A stretch of DNA of 64,000 bases from Alteromonadaceae bacterium 2753L.S.0a.02 (GTDB lineage Bacteria; Pseudomonadota; Gammaproteobacteria; Pseudomonadales; Cellvibrionaceae). The notes below the pieces were generated by a model, which was not told the origin of the DNA, did no database searches, and worked only from the letters and a program-made list of their open reading frames with translations. Numbering within the stretch: position 1 is the first letter of the stretch; each line of letters starts with the position of its first letter. A program made the position numbers and the translations under genes. The stretch covers positions 3,993,001 through 4,057,000 of the forward strand of contig VISH01000002.1 in the NCBI GenBank assembly GCA_007827375.1. Direction: 5' to 3'. Below are positions 45,011 through 54,816 of the stretch, piece after piece.

Positions 45011-45727
45011 TTATAGCGCTGGCACTAAACCATCTAGCCCAACCATAATGTAATTGGCGTTGTAATAACCGCCGTCTGAGGGTTGCGCACCAACAAACAC
45101 ATTCGCATGCGATGTAAGTTGACTCCGATTTCCGATAGACATACGCGCAACAGTGGCGTCTCTTGGAATATCCACATCCGTTTCCTCTTCTTCTGTTGGG
45201 CCATATTTAATAGACAACACGCGTATCTCGAGATCATCAACCCAGCCATGGGACATAACCGTTTCTGAGGTTTTGTCCCATTTGGTATGACCCAATGCAA
45301 TACCTCGCAAATCTTCATCCATAATGCGCAGTTCGTACCCCAAATGCAGCCAGCTCATGGAGTCGCGAACAATAGGGCTGTATTCATCCAGCCGCACAGA
45401 AACAGCACCCACATAGGTACCAAAGTCGACATCGGCAAAAGTGGTTTTCGATAAACTGAAAACCGCCGACTGCTCACCAAGATTTACTTTTACCACATCG
45501 TTCGCGAGTGTTTTTACGACAATGATGTCGCCATCCACGCTCAGAATTTCGCCGCGAATACGTACTTGGCCGTCGTCCTGAGCTGCAACATTTAACGAAA
45601 CAACGAGCAAGGGGAAACACAATAGCTTTACGAGTATTGCTTTTGCAGCATAACCTGGCTCGCATTTTTTATGAGTTGCATGGTGTAACTGCTTTGCCAA
45701 TCTCAGAAACCGAAGAAATATAAACAT
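45011..45727 (-). CDS. Conserved exported protein of unknown function between RND A and the adaptor
   Basis: 238 residues from the ATG at 45727, eight bases after AAAGGAGA; longer in-frame starts overlap the RND A gene. A hydrophobic export segment (about 32-48) is followed by a small beta domain (GQVRIRGEILSVDGDIIVVKTLANDVVKVNLGEQSAVFSL) and then a region with YVGAVSVRLDEYSPIVRDSMSWLHLGYELRIMDEDLRGIALGHTKW and HGWVDDLEIRVLSIKYGPTEEEETDV. Homologues of this kind are often mislabelled as metal ABC permease; there is no permease topology here. Thirteen bases separate it from the RND A stop. Confidence 0.6.
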   Translation of the reverse strand: MFIFLRFLRLAKQLHHATHKKCEPGYAAKAILVKLLCFPLLVVSLNVAAQDDGQVRIRGEILSVDGDIIVVKTLANDVVKVNLGEQSAVFSLSKTTFADVDFGTYVGAVSVRLDEYSPIVRDSMSWLHLGYELRIMDEDLRGIALGHTKWDKTSETVMSHGWVDDLEIRVLSIKYGPTEEEETDVDIPRDATVARMSIGNRSQLTSHANVFVGAQPSDGGYYNANYIMVGLDGLVPAL

Positions 45728-45740
45728 GGTTAGATCTCCT

Positions 45741-48700
45741 TTAAACGCCTGTAGCTGCTGCAGATAATTTCCGTAAATCAATGGCGGCTTTTGCTTCCGT
45801 GCGACCAAACTTCAAATACAAAAGCGGCACAATAAATAAGGTGAGCGAAGTCGATGTAAGCAGACCGCCGAGAATGACTACTGCCATTGGATGTTCTATT
45901 TCGTGCCCGGGAATACTCCCTGCAATCACCAGAGGAAACAGCGCCAATGCGGTACAGAGCGTTGTCATTAAAATTGGTGACAACCGTTCACTGGCACCAC
46001 GCATTACCAGATCTATTCCGAAAGGTTCAAACTCTTCTTTTTCGATATAGCGATAATGTTGAATCAGTAAAATACCATTGCGTGCAGCGATTCCGAGAAT
46101 TGTAATAATGCCCACCAAAGCGCCGAGAGAAATCATTCGGTCGCCCAGGAAAATTGCTAACAAGGCACCAACCAGCGCAGCGGGAAGTGAAAGGTACACC
46201 ATAAGAGCCAAACGGAAATTTCTGAATGTGGAGTTCAGTATTAGAAGAATCGCCAAAGTTACAAACAGAGAAGCCATCAGCAAATTTCGCCGCGCCACCT
46301 GTCTCTCCTTATATTCTCCCAGGATTTCCGGGTGATAACCTTCAGGAAATTGAACAGTCGCCAAACGCTCTGCGACATCACTTGCGACAGCACCAAGGCC
46401 TCGTCCTACGACATTGCCTTTAACATCGAGGTGACGAAATCCATTTTCCCGCTTGATAGCCCCCAAGCCCGGTACTAGTTTCAATTCCGCAATATCTCTT
46501 AAACGCACGCGTCCACCGTAGGGCGTATCAACCATTAAATCACCGATTTTATCGGGATTATTTCTAACCTCGACAGGCGACCAAACCACTACGTCATAGA
46601 CTTTGCCGTTGCGATGTATGTCGGTAACCTCCTGGCCAGACATTAAAGTCGAAATCACACGTCGCACTTCTCCAGGTTTTAAGCCGACCGCAGCGGCTTT
46701 ATCCAAATTAACCCGAACCTGAAGCTGGGGAATCGTTTTTTGCTGGCCAACACTTACATCTATAAAGCCAGGAATATCTCTCAGCTGTTCATAAACCTGA
46801 TCACCCACTTCGGTAAGCTTGTGAATGTCTGATCCGGAAAGCCTTACAACGATAGAGTCGCCGGAACCCGTTAACACCTCGCGAATTCGCTCCTTCAGAT
46901 AGGTTTGAACATCGCGACGCATTCCTGGGTAACCTTCAACAGCCGCTTCGATTTTGCCGCGCGTTTCGTCGTAATCTACTTTAGGGTCTACGCTTATCCA
47001 ATTTTCTGTAAATTGCACACCATAGGGTTCGTCGCCGCTGACCGCGCGTCCAATATGAGCACCAAAATTTCTAACGCCTGGTATTTGCCGCAACTCACGG
47101 CTTGCCGCTTGCGTTATACGGAAGGTTTCCGGCAAAGAAGTGCCCGACGCAGGCACCCAGTGCATTAGGAAGTCACGTTCTTTAAACTCTGGTAGCAGTG
47201 ATTCACCCAGAAATGGAATCACAGCTAAGCCGGCGAGTACAATGGCAAAAGTAACGCCAGCAGTGCGCCGCGGTGCCGCAATGATAGCGGCAAGCAAATT
47301 GGCATATTTCGATTTTAACCAGGGCACGAGAGGTGATTCTTTGTGCTCCAGTACTTTTCGGTTTAATAACATGTAGCACAGCGCCGGCGTCACTGTCATG
47401 GCAACAACCATCGAAGCCAGCATGGCGAGTAAAAATGAAAAAGCTAAGGGCTCAAAAAAAGCGCCAGACAAGCCGCCCATAAAAAACACGGGTACGACAG
47501 CAAGAATAATTATGAGCGTGGCTTGCATAATTGCCGGGCGAACCTCCATTGAAGCATCAACAATAACGCGAGCTACCGATTTCTTATCGCCCTGCTGTTG
47601 ATGCTGTCGCAAGCGCCGCACAATGTTTTCAACGTCGATAACCGCATCATCGACCACTGAACCCACCGCCACTAATAAACCCGCCAGAATCATGGTGTTT
47701 ATCGTTGTGCCCAGCAACCACAACACAATACCAGCGGCTACCAAAGATAAGGGAATCGCGATAACACTAATTAACGCAACTCGCCATTCGTAGAGAAAGG
47801 CCATTAGAACGATAATCACCAGAATCGCGCCGAGTACCAATGTGCGGCCAAGGTTATGAATAGACTGCTCAATAAAGGTGGCGGGACGAAAGATTTCGCT
47901 ATCTATGGCGACATCCGGCAAGCCAACTTTTAGTTCTTCCAGTGCAGCTTCGATGCCTCGCGTTACTTCGAGCGTATTGGCCCAGGGAAGTTTTTCAACA
48001 ATCAGCAACAGACCCTCGCCATCGTTAATCACCGCGTCGCCCATCATAGGCCAGGTATCCCAAACCACATCGCCGATATCGCTTAGTAATGGCGGTGGCG
48101 TAGGCCGTTTTTTGCTAAGAGCGATGGGCACATTTGCGAGGTGGTCAGGATTAAAAGTTGGGTATTGATGATGAATGGACATACGTTGATTTGCGGTATC
48201 TATCATGCCGCCAATACGATTTTTCGAAGCGCTGGTATGTTGCAGCAGGCCAAAATCCAAAGCGTTAGAAGTGGTATCCAACACCTCATCCAGAGTAACA
48301 TTGTGCGCATTCATGAGCGTTGGGTCGGCCTGCACCGTCAACATTTTAATGCGCTCTCCCCATATTGGGATGTTGGCAACGCCAGGAACTGACATAAGCC
48401 TAAATTTTATTTTCCAATAAGCCAGCATCGATAAATCCATTAAGTCAAGCTTGTCGGAAGAAATACCTATTTTCATCACACGACTTGTGGATGACATAGG
48501 TTGTAACATTACGGGTGTGCCTACGCTCTGGGGAAATCCGGCAATCGCCACCTGTAGCAACTCCTGCACCCTCTGCCGTGCGGCAATTAAATCTTCACCG
48601 CGTTTGAAGATAAGCACTACCTGAGATAATGCTCGTACTGACTTGGAGCGAATCACATCCAAACCAGGTGTAGATTGCAGAATATTTTCCAATGGCATGG

Positions 48701-48896
48701 TGATAAACTGCTCCACCTCTTCGGGCGTCATACCAATTCCGATGGTCTGAATTTCTACTTTTGGTGGTGCAAATTCGGGAAATACATCCACAGGCATTTT
48801 ACGAAGCTGCTCAACGCCAAAAATCATCATCAATGCGGAAAGCGCCAACAAAAGAAAGCGAAACTTTAAACTCGAACCAATAATCCATCTAAACAT
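45741..48896 (-). CDS. RND-family efflux permease A (CzcA/CusA-like), first gene of the operon
   Basis: 1051 residues, complete RND architecture: FGVEQLRKMPVDVFPEFAPPKVEIQTIGIGMTPEEVEQFITMPLE at the N terminus, two porter loops, and the fourth helix LVAVGSVVDDAVIDVENIVRRL with both Asp of the proton relay. The C-terminal helices include GALVGIITILGIAARNGILLIQHYR. This is the CzcA-like group often called heavy-metal efflux, but the substrate is not shown by the sequence. It heads a six-gene operon (RND A, exported protein, adaptor-like, RND B, AlgE-like barrel, lipoprotein). Confidence 0.88.
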   Translation of the reverse strand: MFRWIIGSSLKFRFLLLALSALMMIFGVEQLRKMPVDVFPEFAPPKVEIQTIGIGMTPEEVEQFITMPLENILQSTPGLDVIRSKSVRALSQVVLIFKRGEDLIAARQRVQELLQVAIAGFPQSVGTPVMLQPMSSTSRVMKIGISSDKLDLMDLSMLAYWKIKFRLMSVPGVANIPIWGERIKMLTVQADPTLMNAHNVTLDEVLDTTSNALDFGLLQHTSASKNRIGGMIDTANQRMSIHHQYPTFNPDHLANVPIALSKKRPTPPPLLSDIGDVVWDTWPMMGDAVINDGEGLLLIVEKLPWANTLEVTRGIEAALEELKVGLPDVAIDSEIFRPATFIEQSIHNLGRTLVLGAILVIIVLMAFLYEWRVALISVIAIPLSLVAAGIVLWLLGTTINTMILAGLLVAVGSVVDDAVIDVENIVRRLRQHQQQGDKKSVARVIVDASMEVRPAIMQATLIIILAVVPVFFMGGLSGAFFEPLAFSFLLAMLASMVVAMTVTPALCYMLLNRKVLEHKESPLVPWLKSKYANLLAAIIAAPRRTAGVTFAIVLAGLAVIPFLGESLLPEFKERDFLMHWVPASGTSLPETFRITQAASRELRQIPGVRNFGAHIGRAVSGDEPYGVQFTENWISVDPKVDYDETRGKIEAAVEGYPGMRRDVQTYLKERIREVLTGSGDSIVVRLSGSDIHKLTEVGDQVYEQLRDIPGFIDVSVGQQKTIPQLQVRVNLDKAAAVGLKPGEVRRVISTLMSGQEVTDIHRNGKVYDVVVWSPVEVRNNPDKIGDLMVDTPYGGRVRLRDIAELKLVPGLGAIKRENGFRHLDVKGNVVGRGLGAVASDVAERLATVQFPEGYHPEILGEYKERQVARRNLLMASLFVTLAILLILNSTFRNFRLALMVYLSLPAALVGALLAIFLGDRMISLGALVGIITILGIAARNGILLIQHYRYIEKEEFEPFGIDLVMRGASERLSPILMTTLCTALALFPLVIAGSIPGHEIEHPMAVVILGGLLTSTSLTLFIVPLLYLKFGRTEAKAAIDLRKLSAAATGV

Positions 48897-50495
48897 AAAT
48901 TTCTCGCTCCCAGCTGATTCTTTGAAATATTTACAAAACCCGATGAAACTTTTTTAGAAACACACAATCTATAATTGCAGATGCTAGGTTGATCACGGCA
49001 TTGCTATCTAACGTCGAAAGCACCTTTTTTTAGGGCGTAAAAAGCCCTGACAATACAACTGCCCTATAAAATAAATTACAATAACAGTAATTCAGCTGCG
49101 CTTAATAAATTATCAACTCAGCTTTTATGTAAAATTTTGAGACGATAGTGTACCCTCCAATATCAAGAGTTAATTTACACCGCTACGTTCTACTAACCAC
49201 AACTTGTTGAGACCAAAACCTAGACACTAAACTCAAGCAAGCACGTCGAGCGGCTAAATTTCTGGTTTTGAAGACATACATACCAATAAATATTGGTATG
49301 TATATTTTTCTTTCATGGCATGTGTGTATCACACCGCTTAAAATATTAAATATGAGTATTGAGCGCCTTTGATACTTTTTTAGCAGAAACACGCCACAAA
49401 TTCGGAGGGTCGACAAAGCCATATAATAATTGATTTGGCTTCACGCCCCTGAAAAGTGCCACCTGGTTTACTCGAACCAGGATTCCCTAGCAACTACAAT
49501 TATTACATCGAATAAGCTACTAACAGCTTAAGCAAACGGCTCTTATCAATGTTTTACAAGACGTCACCGTTTTATTGGAAATAAATGACTGATAAATACA
49601 CGGGCTGCGATAAATAAAACATTTATTTCATACATGTCGCGATTATCAGCGTGAAAAAATACTATTACCAAAATCTATTTTTAACAAGTACAAATTACCA
49701 ATATCTCAAGTTTCGGCAATATTTGTCATCGCAATCATTTCTGCAACCCAGAAAGACATTTAAAACATCTTTTAGCCATGTTTAACAGCGGCTTAATCGC
49801 TTTACGAAACATATCAACAAAAACTTATGTATTGGTTATCGTGTTAACGTTTTTCAACATATTAAGAATTTTCAATTGGCCAACTCAAAATGGGATATAT
49901 CCCAAAACTCTGCGAAAACCGCCCGCCTCTATAAAAAACTAATATGTGCGACAAATGCCGCTTTTTTTGTGGGGCGATTGTCACCTGAAATTTCAGGCTG
50001 GCACATAACAGCAAACAATTTCTATCAATAAACCCGGGCTTGAAATGTCTAGCACATTTGAATCTGAATATTTCCTCTTAGATTGTCGTAATTCTTACAC
50101 ACACCGATCAACAATTGCTCAACTATTTTGGTCTCGCACCGATTGTTTTCATTACAAATAATTTTATTGTTCAAATTCTTCTTCTCAATCATTACTCAAT
50201 TATTTAGCTCCTACTAATATATTTTGTACCGAAACTGCTCCGGCCCCGAGAACGAAGCCAACCAACTAGCTGGCAATATCTACTAAATAGCATTACTTGC
50301 AGATAATAAACGGAGACGCTAAGCCAACGTCAGGAATACACTCTAAGGGAGATTTTAAATAAGAGGTGTCGAAGAAGAAATTCTGGGCTTATTCTGAAAT
50401 GATAACGCTTTAAACAACAGATGAAATTACACGCCTACGCGCTCCGAGTCTCCTGAGAAGCATAAATATCAAAGTTGATTTCGGACCGATAATTC
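48897..50495. other. 1.6-kb gene-free AT-rich region
   Basis: No credible protein gene or tRNA. It contains the promoter of the RND operon at its left end, a hairpin plus T run on the plus strand (49276-49309), a 7-bp hairpin CCTGGTT/AACCAGG (49462-49481) and the palindrome CCTGAAATTTCAGG (49984-49997). It could hold a small RNA gene or a decayed gene. Confidence 0.5.
49276..49309 (+). terminator. Orphan terminator-like hairpin in the gene-free region
   Basis: Perfect 13-bp arms ATACATACCAATA and TATTGGTATGTAT around AA, followed by a five-base T run on the plus strand. No plus-strand gene precedes it within this region. It could end a small RNA, or be a regulator operator. Confidence 0.45.
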
Positions 50496-52031
50496 CTAGA
50501 GCAATTTCTTTTTCACATACTCCACTCGATACACATCATTCCTTCGATCTTTCAAATTACGCACGCTTCCCTCACTGTGTAATATTTTAAGCTTGCTCAT
50601 ATCCAGATCGGCAAAGAGTAACATTTCAGTATTTGGAGTAGCTTCCGAAAGCACCGAATCGTGGGGAAAGGGAAAATCTGAAGGCGACAACACTGCAGAT
50701 TGCGCATACTGTACATCAAGACTTTCTACTTCTGGGAGGTTACCTACGCTACCCGCGATTACCACGTAACACTCATTTTCGATAGCTCGCGCCTGAGCAC
50801 AATGGCGCACTCGCAAATAAGAGTTTTTAGTATCCGTCCAAAAGGGAACAAATAGAATATCGATTCCCTGTTCGGCAAAAATACGTGCAAGCTCAGGAAA
50901 TTCGACATCGTAGCAAATTAAAATTCCTACACGCCCCGCATCGGTTTCAAACACACTTATCTCCGAGCCCCCCTGAATAATTAAATCGCGTTTTTCATGG
51001 GGCGTGACGTGAATCTTACGTTGCTCATTGATTTGACCACTACGGTGACAGAGATAGGAAACATTATAAATATGCGGCCCATCCTGAAGCGGCATGGACC
51101 CTGTAATAATGTTGGCATTGTATTCAATCGCCAGTTGCGACATGGCGTCCCGCAGTTTCTCGGTATAGGTAGCGAGATATTTAACGGCATCGGATTGTAG
51201 GTAGTGTTCTGACAGCCCCATTAAAGGGGCATTAAAAAATTCCGGAAACACGATAAAGTCACTTTGATAATCGGCCACCGTGTCGACAAAAAATTCCACC
51301 TGAGCCATAAGTTCATCAAATGAATCAATGGCACGCATCTGCCATTGCACCGCCCCTACGCGCACTACCGGTTTTCGCGTGTGGAGTACGGTTTCCTCCG
51401 GCTCGAATAGGATGTTGTTCCATTCGAGAAGCGTTGCATATCCCACAGATTTTTCGTCTTCCGGTAAATATTTTCGCAATAAACGTTTTACCTGGAAATC
51501 GTTGGCCAGTTGAAAGGTTAATATAGGATCGTAAATTGAGCGTCTGGCGACTTCCTCAATGTATTGAGCGGGAGTTAATATTTCGGCATGCTGGTGATAA
51601 TTGGGTATACGGCCACCAGCCAATATCGCTCGTAAATTATATTGACGACATAATTCTTTGCGGGCGTCGTATAAGCGACGCCCCAAACGTAAGCCCCTGT
51701 GCGATGCTTTAATAACGACATCCAAGCCATACAGCGCGTCGCCTTCGGGGTCATTTTTTACATCATCGTTGCTATCTACGATATCTTCATACGTATGGGG
51801 ATTTGAAAACCGTTGGTAGTCTACTTGTACAGTTAATGCCAACCCAATGAGTTCTTCACCATCAATAATGCCAATTTGCCCCTCGGGAAATTCCTTAATC
51901 AGGCGCGTGATAGTATGCAGTGGCCAGGCGCCGCCAAGATCAGGGTAGGCAGCATCCATTAGCCCCTTTACCTGGTCATAAAATTTTTCTGTAAGATTAC
52001 AAAGTTGAATATTTGATTGTTCTTGGGGCAT
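50496..52031 (-). CDS. GNAT-nitrilase superfamily fusion protein
   Basis: 511 residues. The first 190 are a GNAT acetyltransferase-like domain (VIKASHRGLRLGRRLYDARKELC as the acetyl-CoA loop, with GRIPNYH). The rest (about 222-505) is a carbon-nitrogen hydrolase with the catalytic Glu264 (VFPEFF), Lys339 (RKIHVTPHE) and Cys373 (LICYDVEFPE). This two-domain architecture is conserved in many bacteria and in the yeast Nit-like group; the amide substrate is unknown. It lies 110 bp downstream of the sigma-54 activator on the same strand, but no common function is evident. Confidence 0.88.
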   Translation of the reverse strand: MPQEQSNIQLCNLTEKFYDQVKGLMDAAYPDLGGAWPLHTITRLIKEFPEGQIGIIDGEELIGLALTVQVDYQRFSNPHTYEDIVDSNDDVKNDPEGDALYGLDVVIKASHRGLRLGRRLYDARKELCRQYNLRAILAGGRIPNYHQHAEILTPAQYIEEVARRSIYDPILTFQLANDFQVKRLLRKYLPEDEKSVGYATLLEWNNILFEPEETVLHTRKPVVRVGAVQWQMRAIDSFDELMAQVEFFVDTVADYQSDFIVFPEFFNAPLMGLSEHYLQSDAVKYLATYTEKLRDAMSQLAIEYNANIITGSMPLQDGPHIYNVSYLCHRSGQINEQRKIHVTPHEKRDLIIQGGSEISVFETDAGRVGILICYDVEFPELARIFAEQGIDILFVPFWTDTKNSYLRVRHCAQARAIENECYVVIAGSVGNLPEVESLDVQYAQSAVLSPSDFPFPHDSVLSEATPNTEMLLFADLDMSKLKILHSEGSVRNLKDRRNDVYRVEYVKKKLL

Positions 52032-52141
52032 AAATTACTTCCTCATTCGGCCCATACGTAAAACCTGATGTGACTTCCAAAATTTCAGTCGTGCACCTAA
52101 CCTAGGGCCTGTTAACACTACATTCTCGCAAGTTTAACTTC

Positions 52142-53518
52142 TCAAGCTCCCCTACCTGAGGAAACGTCTCCCAATCTTGCCTCTTTTAATTTGCGATATA
52201 GTGATCTGACACTGATACCCAGTATTTCAGCCATGTCTGTTAAATTTCCTTCGTAAGCTCGTGCCATAGCCAGCAGATAATCGTGTTCAAGGGTTTTTAA
52301 ATCCGTCCATTCTCCGATGGTTTCGATAGCCTGGGTTCGTAAGGATTGCTGCACAGAAAGTGCAACATCGGCATCCAGGCATTCCTTTATAACACGCTGA
52401 TCAATAACATTTGTTTCAGCGAGAACAATAGCCCGATTAAGTATATTCCTTAATTCACGAATGTTTCCCTCAAGTGACTGCTCGCAGATCATCGCCAGTG
52501 CAGACCCAGTCAACACAAATTCTCGATCTGGCACCATCTGTTGCAATAAAGCACTGGCAATCTGAGGCACATCATCAAGACGATCCTGAAGCGATGGCAG
52601 GCGTATGGGAAACACATTAATACGATGAAACAGGTCGGCACGAAATTTATCTTGCGAAATCAGATCGGCAATATTTTTGTGAGTGGCACAAATCAGCCTG
52701 AAATCACTGGTTTTTACTTCGGTGCTGCCGATAGCACGAAACGTACGGTTTTCCAGCAATCGTAACAACTTTACCTGCATGGAAAGCGGAACATCGGCGA
52801 TTTCGTCTAAAAATAAAGTGCCACCATGTGCCAGTTCAACCAACCCTTTTTTAAAGGTATTTGCACCAGTAAATGCGCCCTTTACATAGCCGAATAACTC
52901 ACTTTCAAATAGCGTATCGGTCAACCCCGAGCACTCGAGGGTTATCAGCGGTTGATCTCGCCGCAAACTGGACTCGTGTATAGCTCTGGCAGCTAACTCT
53001 TTGCCCGTACCCGTTTCACCAAGGAGCAAAACTGAAGCATCGGATTTGCTCACCTTGCTGATACGATCTAACATTGCTGAAAAAGCGCGACTGCTGCCCA
53101 CCATGGTCTGTCGCTGCTTTGTGCCACTCGCCAAGGGAATAGGCTTCATTATCTCTACAAAATAACGAGTTTCGCTGCGTTGATTCTGAATCGGCAGCAT
53201 TTCAATTTCGATGTGCTCAGCACCATTACGAGTTTGATGGATGTGTAATATTCTATGTTTCTTGCCTGTTTCACGAACCGTATGTAAGGGACAATCTTCA
53301 CCCGCCTCATCACAAGGTTTTGTGTAACCATGCGAGACCTTGTAGCAGTAGTGGGGCTCTCGATCGAAACACAATTCGCCAAACGCCTCTTGATAGCGGG
53401 TATTCACGGCGAGGATTTCGTACTCAGTACTCACCAAGATGGCTGGGTATTCAAAGCCCTCCAATATATGTGCAAGTTCTGTTTGGCTGGCATCTTTCGA
53501 AGAAGCGATGATATTCAT
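52142..53518 (-). CDS. Sigma-54-dependent activator with Cys-rich PAS-like sensor domain
   Basis: 458 residues. The N-terminal PAS-like domain (about 15-130) contains a cluster HYCYKVSHGYTKPCDEAGEDCPLH with three Cys and several His, suited to sense redox state, a metal or a gas. The central AAA+ domain has GETGTGKE (Walker A), the sigma-54-contacting GAFTGA loop and FLDEIAD (Walker B). A Fis-type helix-turn-helix ends the protein (NLTDMAEILGISVRSLYRKL). No phosphoreceiver domain, so it senses directly. Divergent from the MBL-fold gene; a TGTCA-N4-TGACA palindrome lies 20 bp before its start. Likely activator of that gene and of cydABX (inference). Confidence 0.88.
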   Translation of the reverse strand: MNIIASSKDASQTELAHILEGFEYPAILVSTEYEILAVNTRYQEAFGELCFDREPHYCYKVSHGYTKPCDEAGEDCPLHTVRETGKKHRILHIHQTRNGAEHIEIEMLPIQNQRSETRYFVEIMKPIPLASGTKQRQTMVGSSRAFSAMLDRISKVSKSDASVLLLGETGTGKELAARAIHESSLRRDQPLITLECSGLTDTLFESELFGYVKGAFTGANTFKKGLVELAHGGTLFLDEIADVPLSMQVKLLRLLENRTFRAIGSTEVKTSDFRLICATHKNIADLISQDKFRADLFHRINVFPIRLPSLQDRLDDVPQIASALLQQMVPDREFVLTGSALAMICEQSLEGNIRELRNILNRAIVLAETNVIDQRVIKECLDADVALSVQQSLRTQAIETIGEWTDLKTLEHDYLLAMARAYEGNLTDMAEILGISVRSLYRKLKEARLGDVSSGRGA

Positions 53519-53537
53519 GAGGTTTGGATCGCAAGAA

Positions 53538-53551
53538 TGTCATATTTGACA
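53538..53551. promoter_or_regulatory. Palindrome TGTCATATTTGACA, likely activator-binding site
   Basis: Perfect TGTCA-N4-TGACA inverted repeat between the divergent sigma-54 activator and MBL genes; a further TGACA half-site lies at 53565-53569. The same motif is upstream of cydA. It is about 110 bp upstream of the -24/-12 promoter at 53662, the normal distance for an enhancer site. Confidence 0.65.
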
Positions 53552-53661
53552 ATATAGCCAAAAATGACACTCAATTAACGCTAGGTCAAGTGGGATTTTC
53601 GTTCCCTAGTTATTTTTTTATAGTTTTCAAATACTTGTAAAAACGGTCGCTTTGTATTCGG

Positions 53662-53677
53662 TGGCACGGTGCATGCA
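53662..53677 (+). promoter_or_regulatory. Sigma-54 promoter of the MBL-fold gene
   Basis: TGGCACGGTGCATGCA matches the -24/-12 consensus (TGGCAC, five bases, TTGCW) with one mismatch. Transcription should start near 53689, about 30 bp before the ATG. Confidence 0.75.
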
Positions 53678-53719
53678 ACAGCTGGGTAATCTCAGAATAA
53701 TGAGTTGTGCAAACCACAA

Positions 53720-54619
53720 ATGGATACACATATATCAGCGCTACCGTGCGCGGATGATTACCTAATCGCACCATTTTATAGTCAGCTTAGCGGCCAGTTC
53801 AGCTACGTGCTCAGCGAACCGAGCACAAAGGAAGCTGCCGTGATTGATTGCAGCGCCGAATATAATCCATTAACAGGCGAAATAACCTACAAACATGCAG
53901 AAAACATAATTCGATATCTGCAAAGTAGGGAACTACACTTAAGCTGGATTCTCGAAAGCCAATTACACACAGGCTATTTTTCTGCTGCAGGTTATCTGCG
54001 TCATCGCTGTGGTGGAAATTTGGCGATCAGTGCAAAAATTACTGAAATCGTCGCATCACTCCAACCATTATTGCCACTTTACGCGCGCCATAAAAACCCC
54101 TACCCGTATTTCGATACACTGCTGGAAGAAAGCGACCGTATTAAACTTGGCGCAAACACAATAGAAATTATCGAAACACCCGGCCACAACATTTCGGCAT
54201 TATGTTTTCGCACTGGTGACTATATTTTTACTGGAAATACACTTTTACTCCCCGACAGAGGGACGGGCGATGTGAACTCACTATTTTCAAACCCACAACA
54301 ATTATTTACCTCAATTGCCAAGCTGTTAGCAAGACCGGGAGACGTGAATGTGCTTGTAGGTAGAGATTGGCCATCGAATAATCGCGCCTTGGAGTATCAA
54401 AGCACCCTTGATGAACAAAGACGAAAAAATATTGATGTGGCAGGAATAGACCGAGATACCTTTGTAAAAAATAAGCTTAAAGCGAAACCGCACAATCTAT
54501 GCCCTTACTGGCCGGCTGTACAATGGAATCTGCATGCAGGCTCCTGGCCTGCAGGACAACATTTTTTTAACGTTCCTATTTATAACTCCTGCAATACTCG
54601 CGCGGTACTTGAGCACTAG
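53720..54619 (+). CDS. Metallo-beta-lactamase-fold protein with degraded metal-binding motif
   Basis: 299 residues from the ATG at 53720 (a TTG five codons upstream is possible). The fold resembles the ETHE1/glyoxalase II group: AVIDCSAEYNP, SWILES..HTGYFSAAGYL, IEIIETPGHNISALCFRTGDYIFTGNTLLLPDRGTGD and VGRDWPSNNR. The HxHxDH motif is Gln81-Leu-His83-Thr-Gly85-Tyr86; the Asp of the GDT motif is Asn173; and the final His (GHDYP) is Arg215. Only His83 and His156 of the ligands remain, so it is probably not a standard binuclear hydrolase and may bind or sense instead. It has its own sigma-54 promoter and is divergent from the activator gene. Confidence 0.75.
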   Translation: MDTHISALPCADDYLIAPFYSQLSGQFSYVLSEPSTKEAAVIDCSAEYNPLTGEITYKHAENIIRYLQSRELHLSWILESQLHTGYFSAAGYLRHRCGGNLAISAKITEIVASLQPLLPLYARHKNPYPYFDTLLEESDRIKLGANTIEIIETPGHNISALCFRTGDYIFTGNTLLLPDRGTGDVNSLFSNPQQLFTSIAKLLARPGDVNVLVGRDWPSNNRALEYQSTLDEQRRKNIDVAGIDRDTFVKNKLKAKPHNLCPYWPAVQWNLHAGSWPAGQHFFNVPIYNSCNTRAVLEH

Positions 54620-54621
54620 TT

Positions 54622-54816
54622 TTACTCTATTGAATTGGCCTCACCACGTTTTTTCATTAATAAGTCATAATGGTGAGAACCTTTGCGTAACATTTTCGCA
54701 CCGCAAACCGGGCAAGTGGTTTGCTGACAGGGAATACCTGCGTTATGCTCCGTCAGCGTTTGACACTTCGGACAATAGCAGTGCCCGCCCTTACCTAAGG
54801 ATTGTGTTTTTTTCAT
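54622..54816 (-). CDS. Small zinc-ribbon protein
   Basis: 64 residues with two Cys pairs, CPKC (15-18) and CPVCG (35-39), a typical zinc ribbon, and a basic end. Its ATG overlaps the stop of the AhpD-like gene by 4 bp, so it is translationally coupled and belongs at the end of the cyd cluster. Function unknown; it could be a metal-binding or RNA-binding accessory. Confidence 0.65.
   Translation of the reverse strand: MKKTQSLGKGGHCYCPKCQTLTEHNAGIPCQQTTCPVCGAKMLRKGSHHYDLLMKKRGEANSIE

Noticed and set aside
49183..49422. 79-codon minus-strand ORF in the gene-free region
   Set aside because: Poor start, crosses the perfect hairpin, and no protein-like pattern.
49449..49465. Short stretch resembling common cloning-vector sequence (GAAAAGTGCCACCTG)
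   Set aside because: The match is only about 15-18 bases and the flanks do not continue it, so chance is more likely than contamination.
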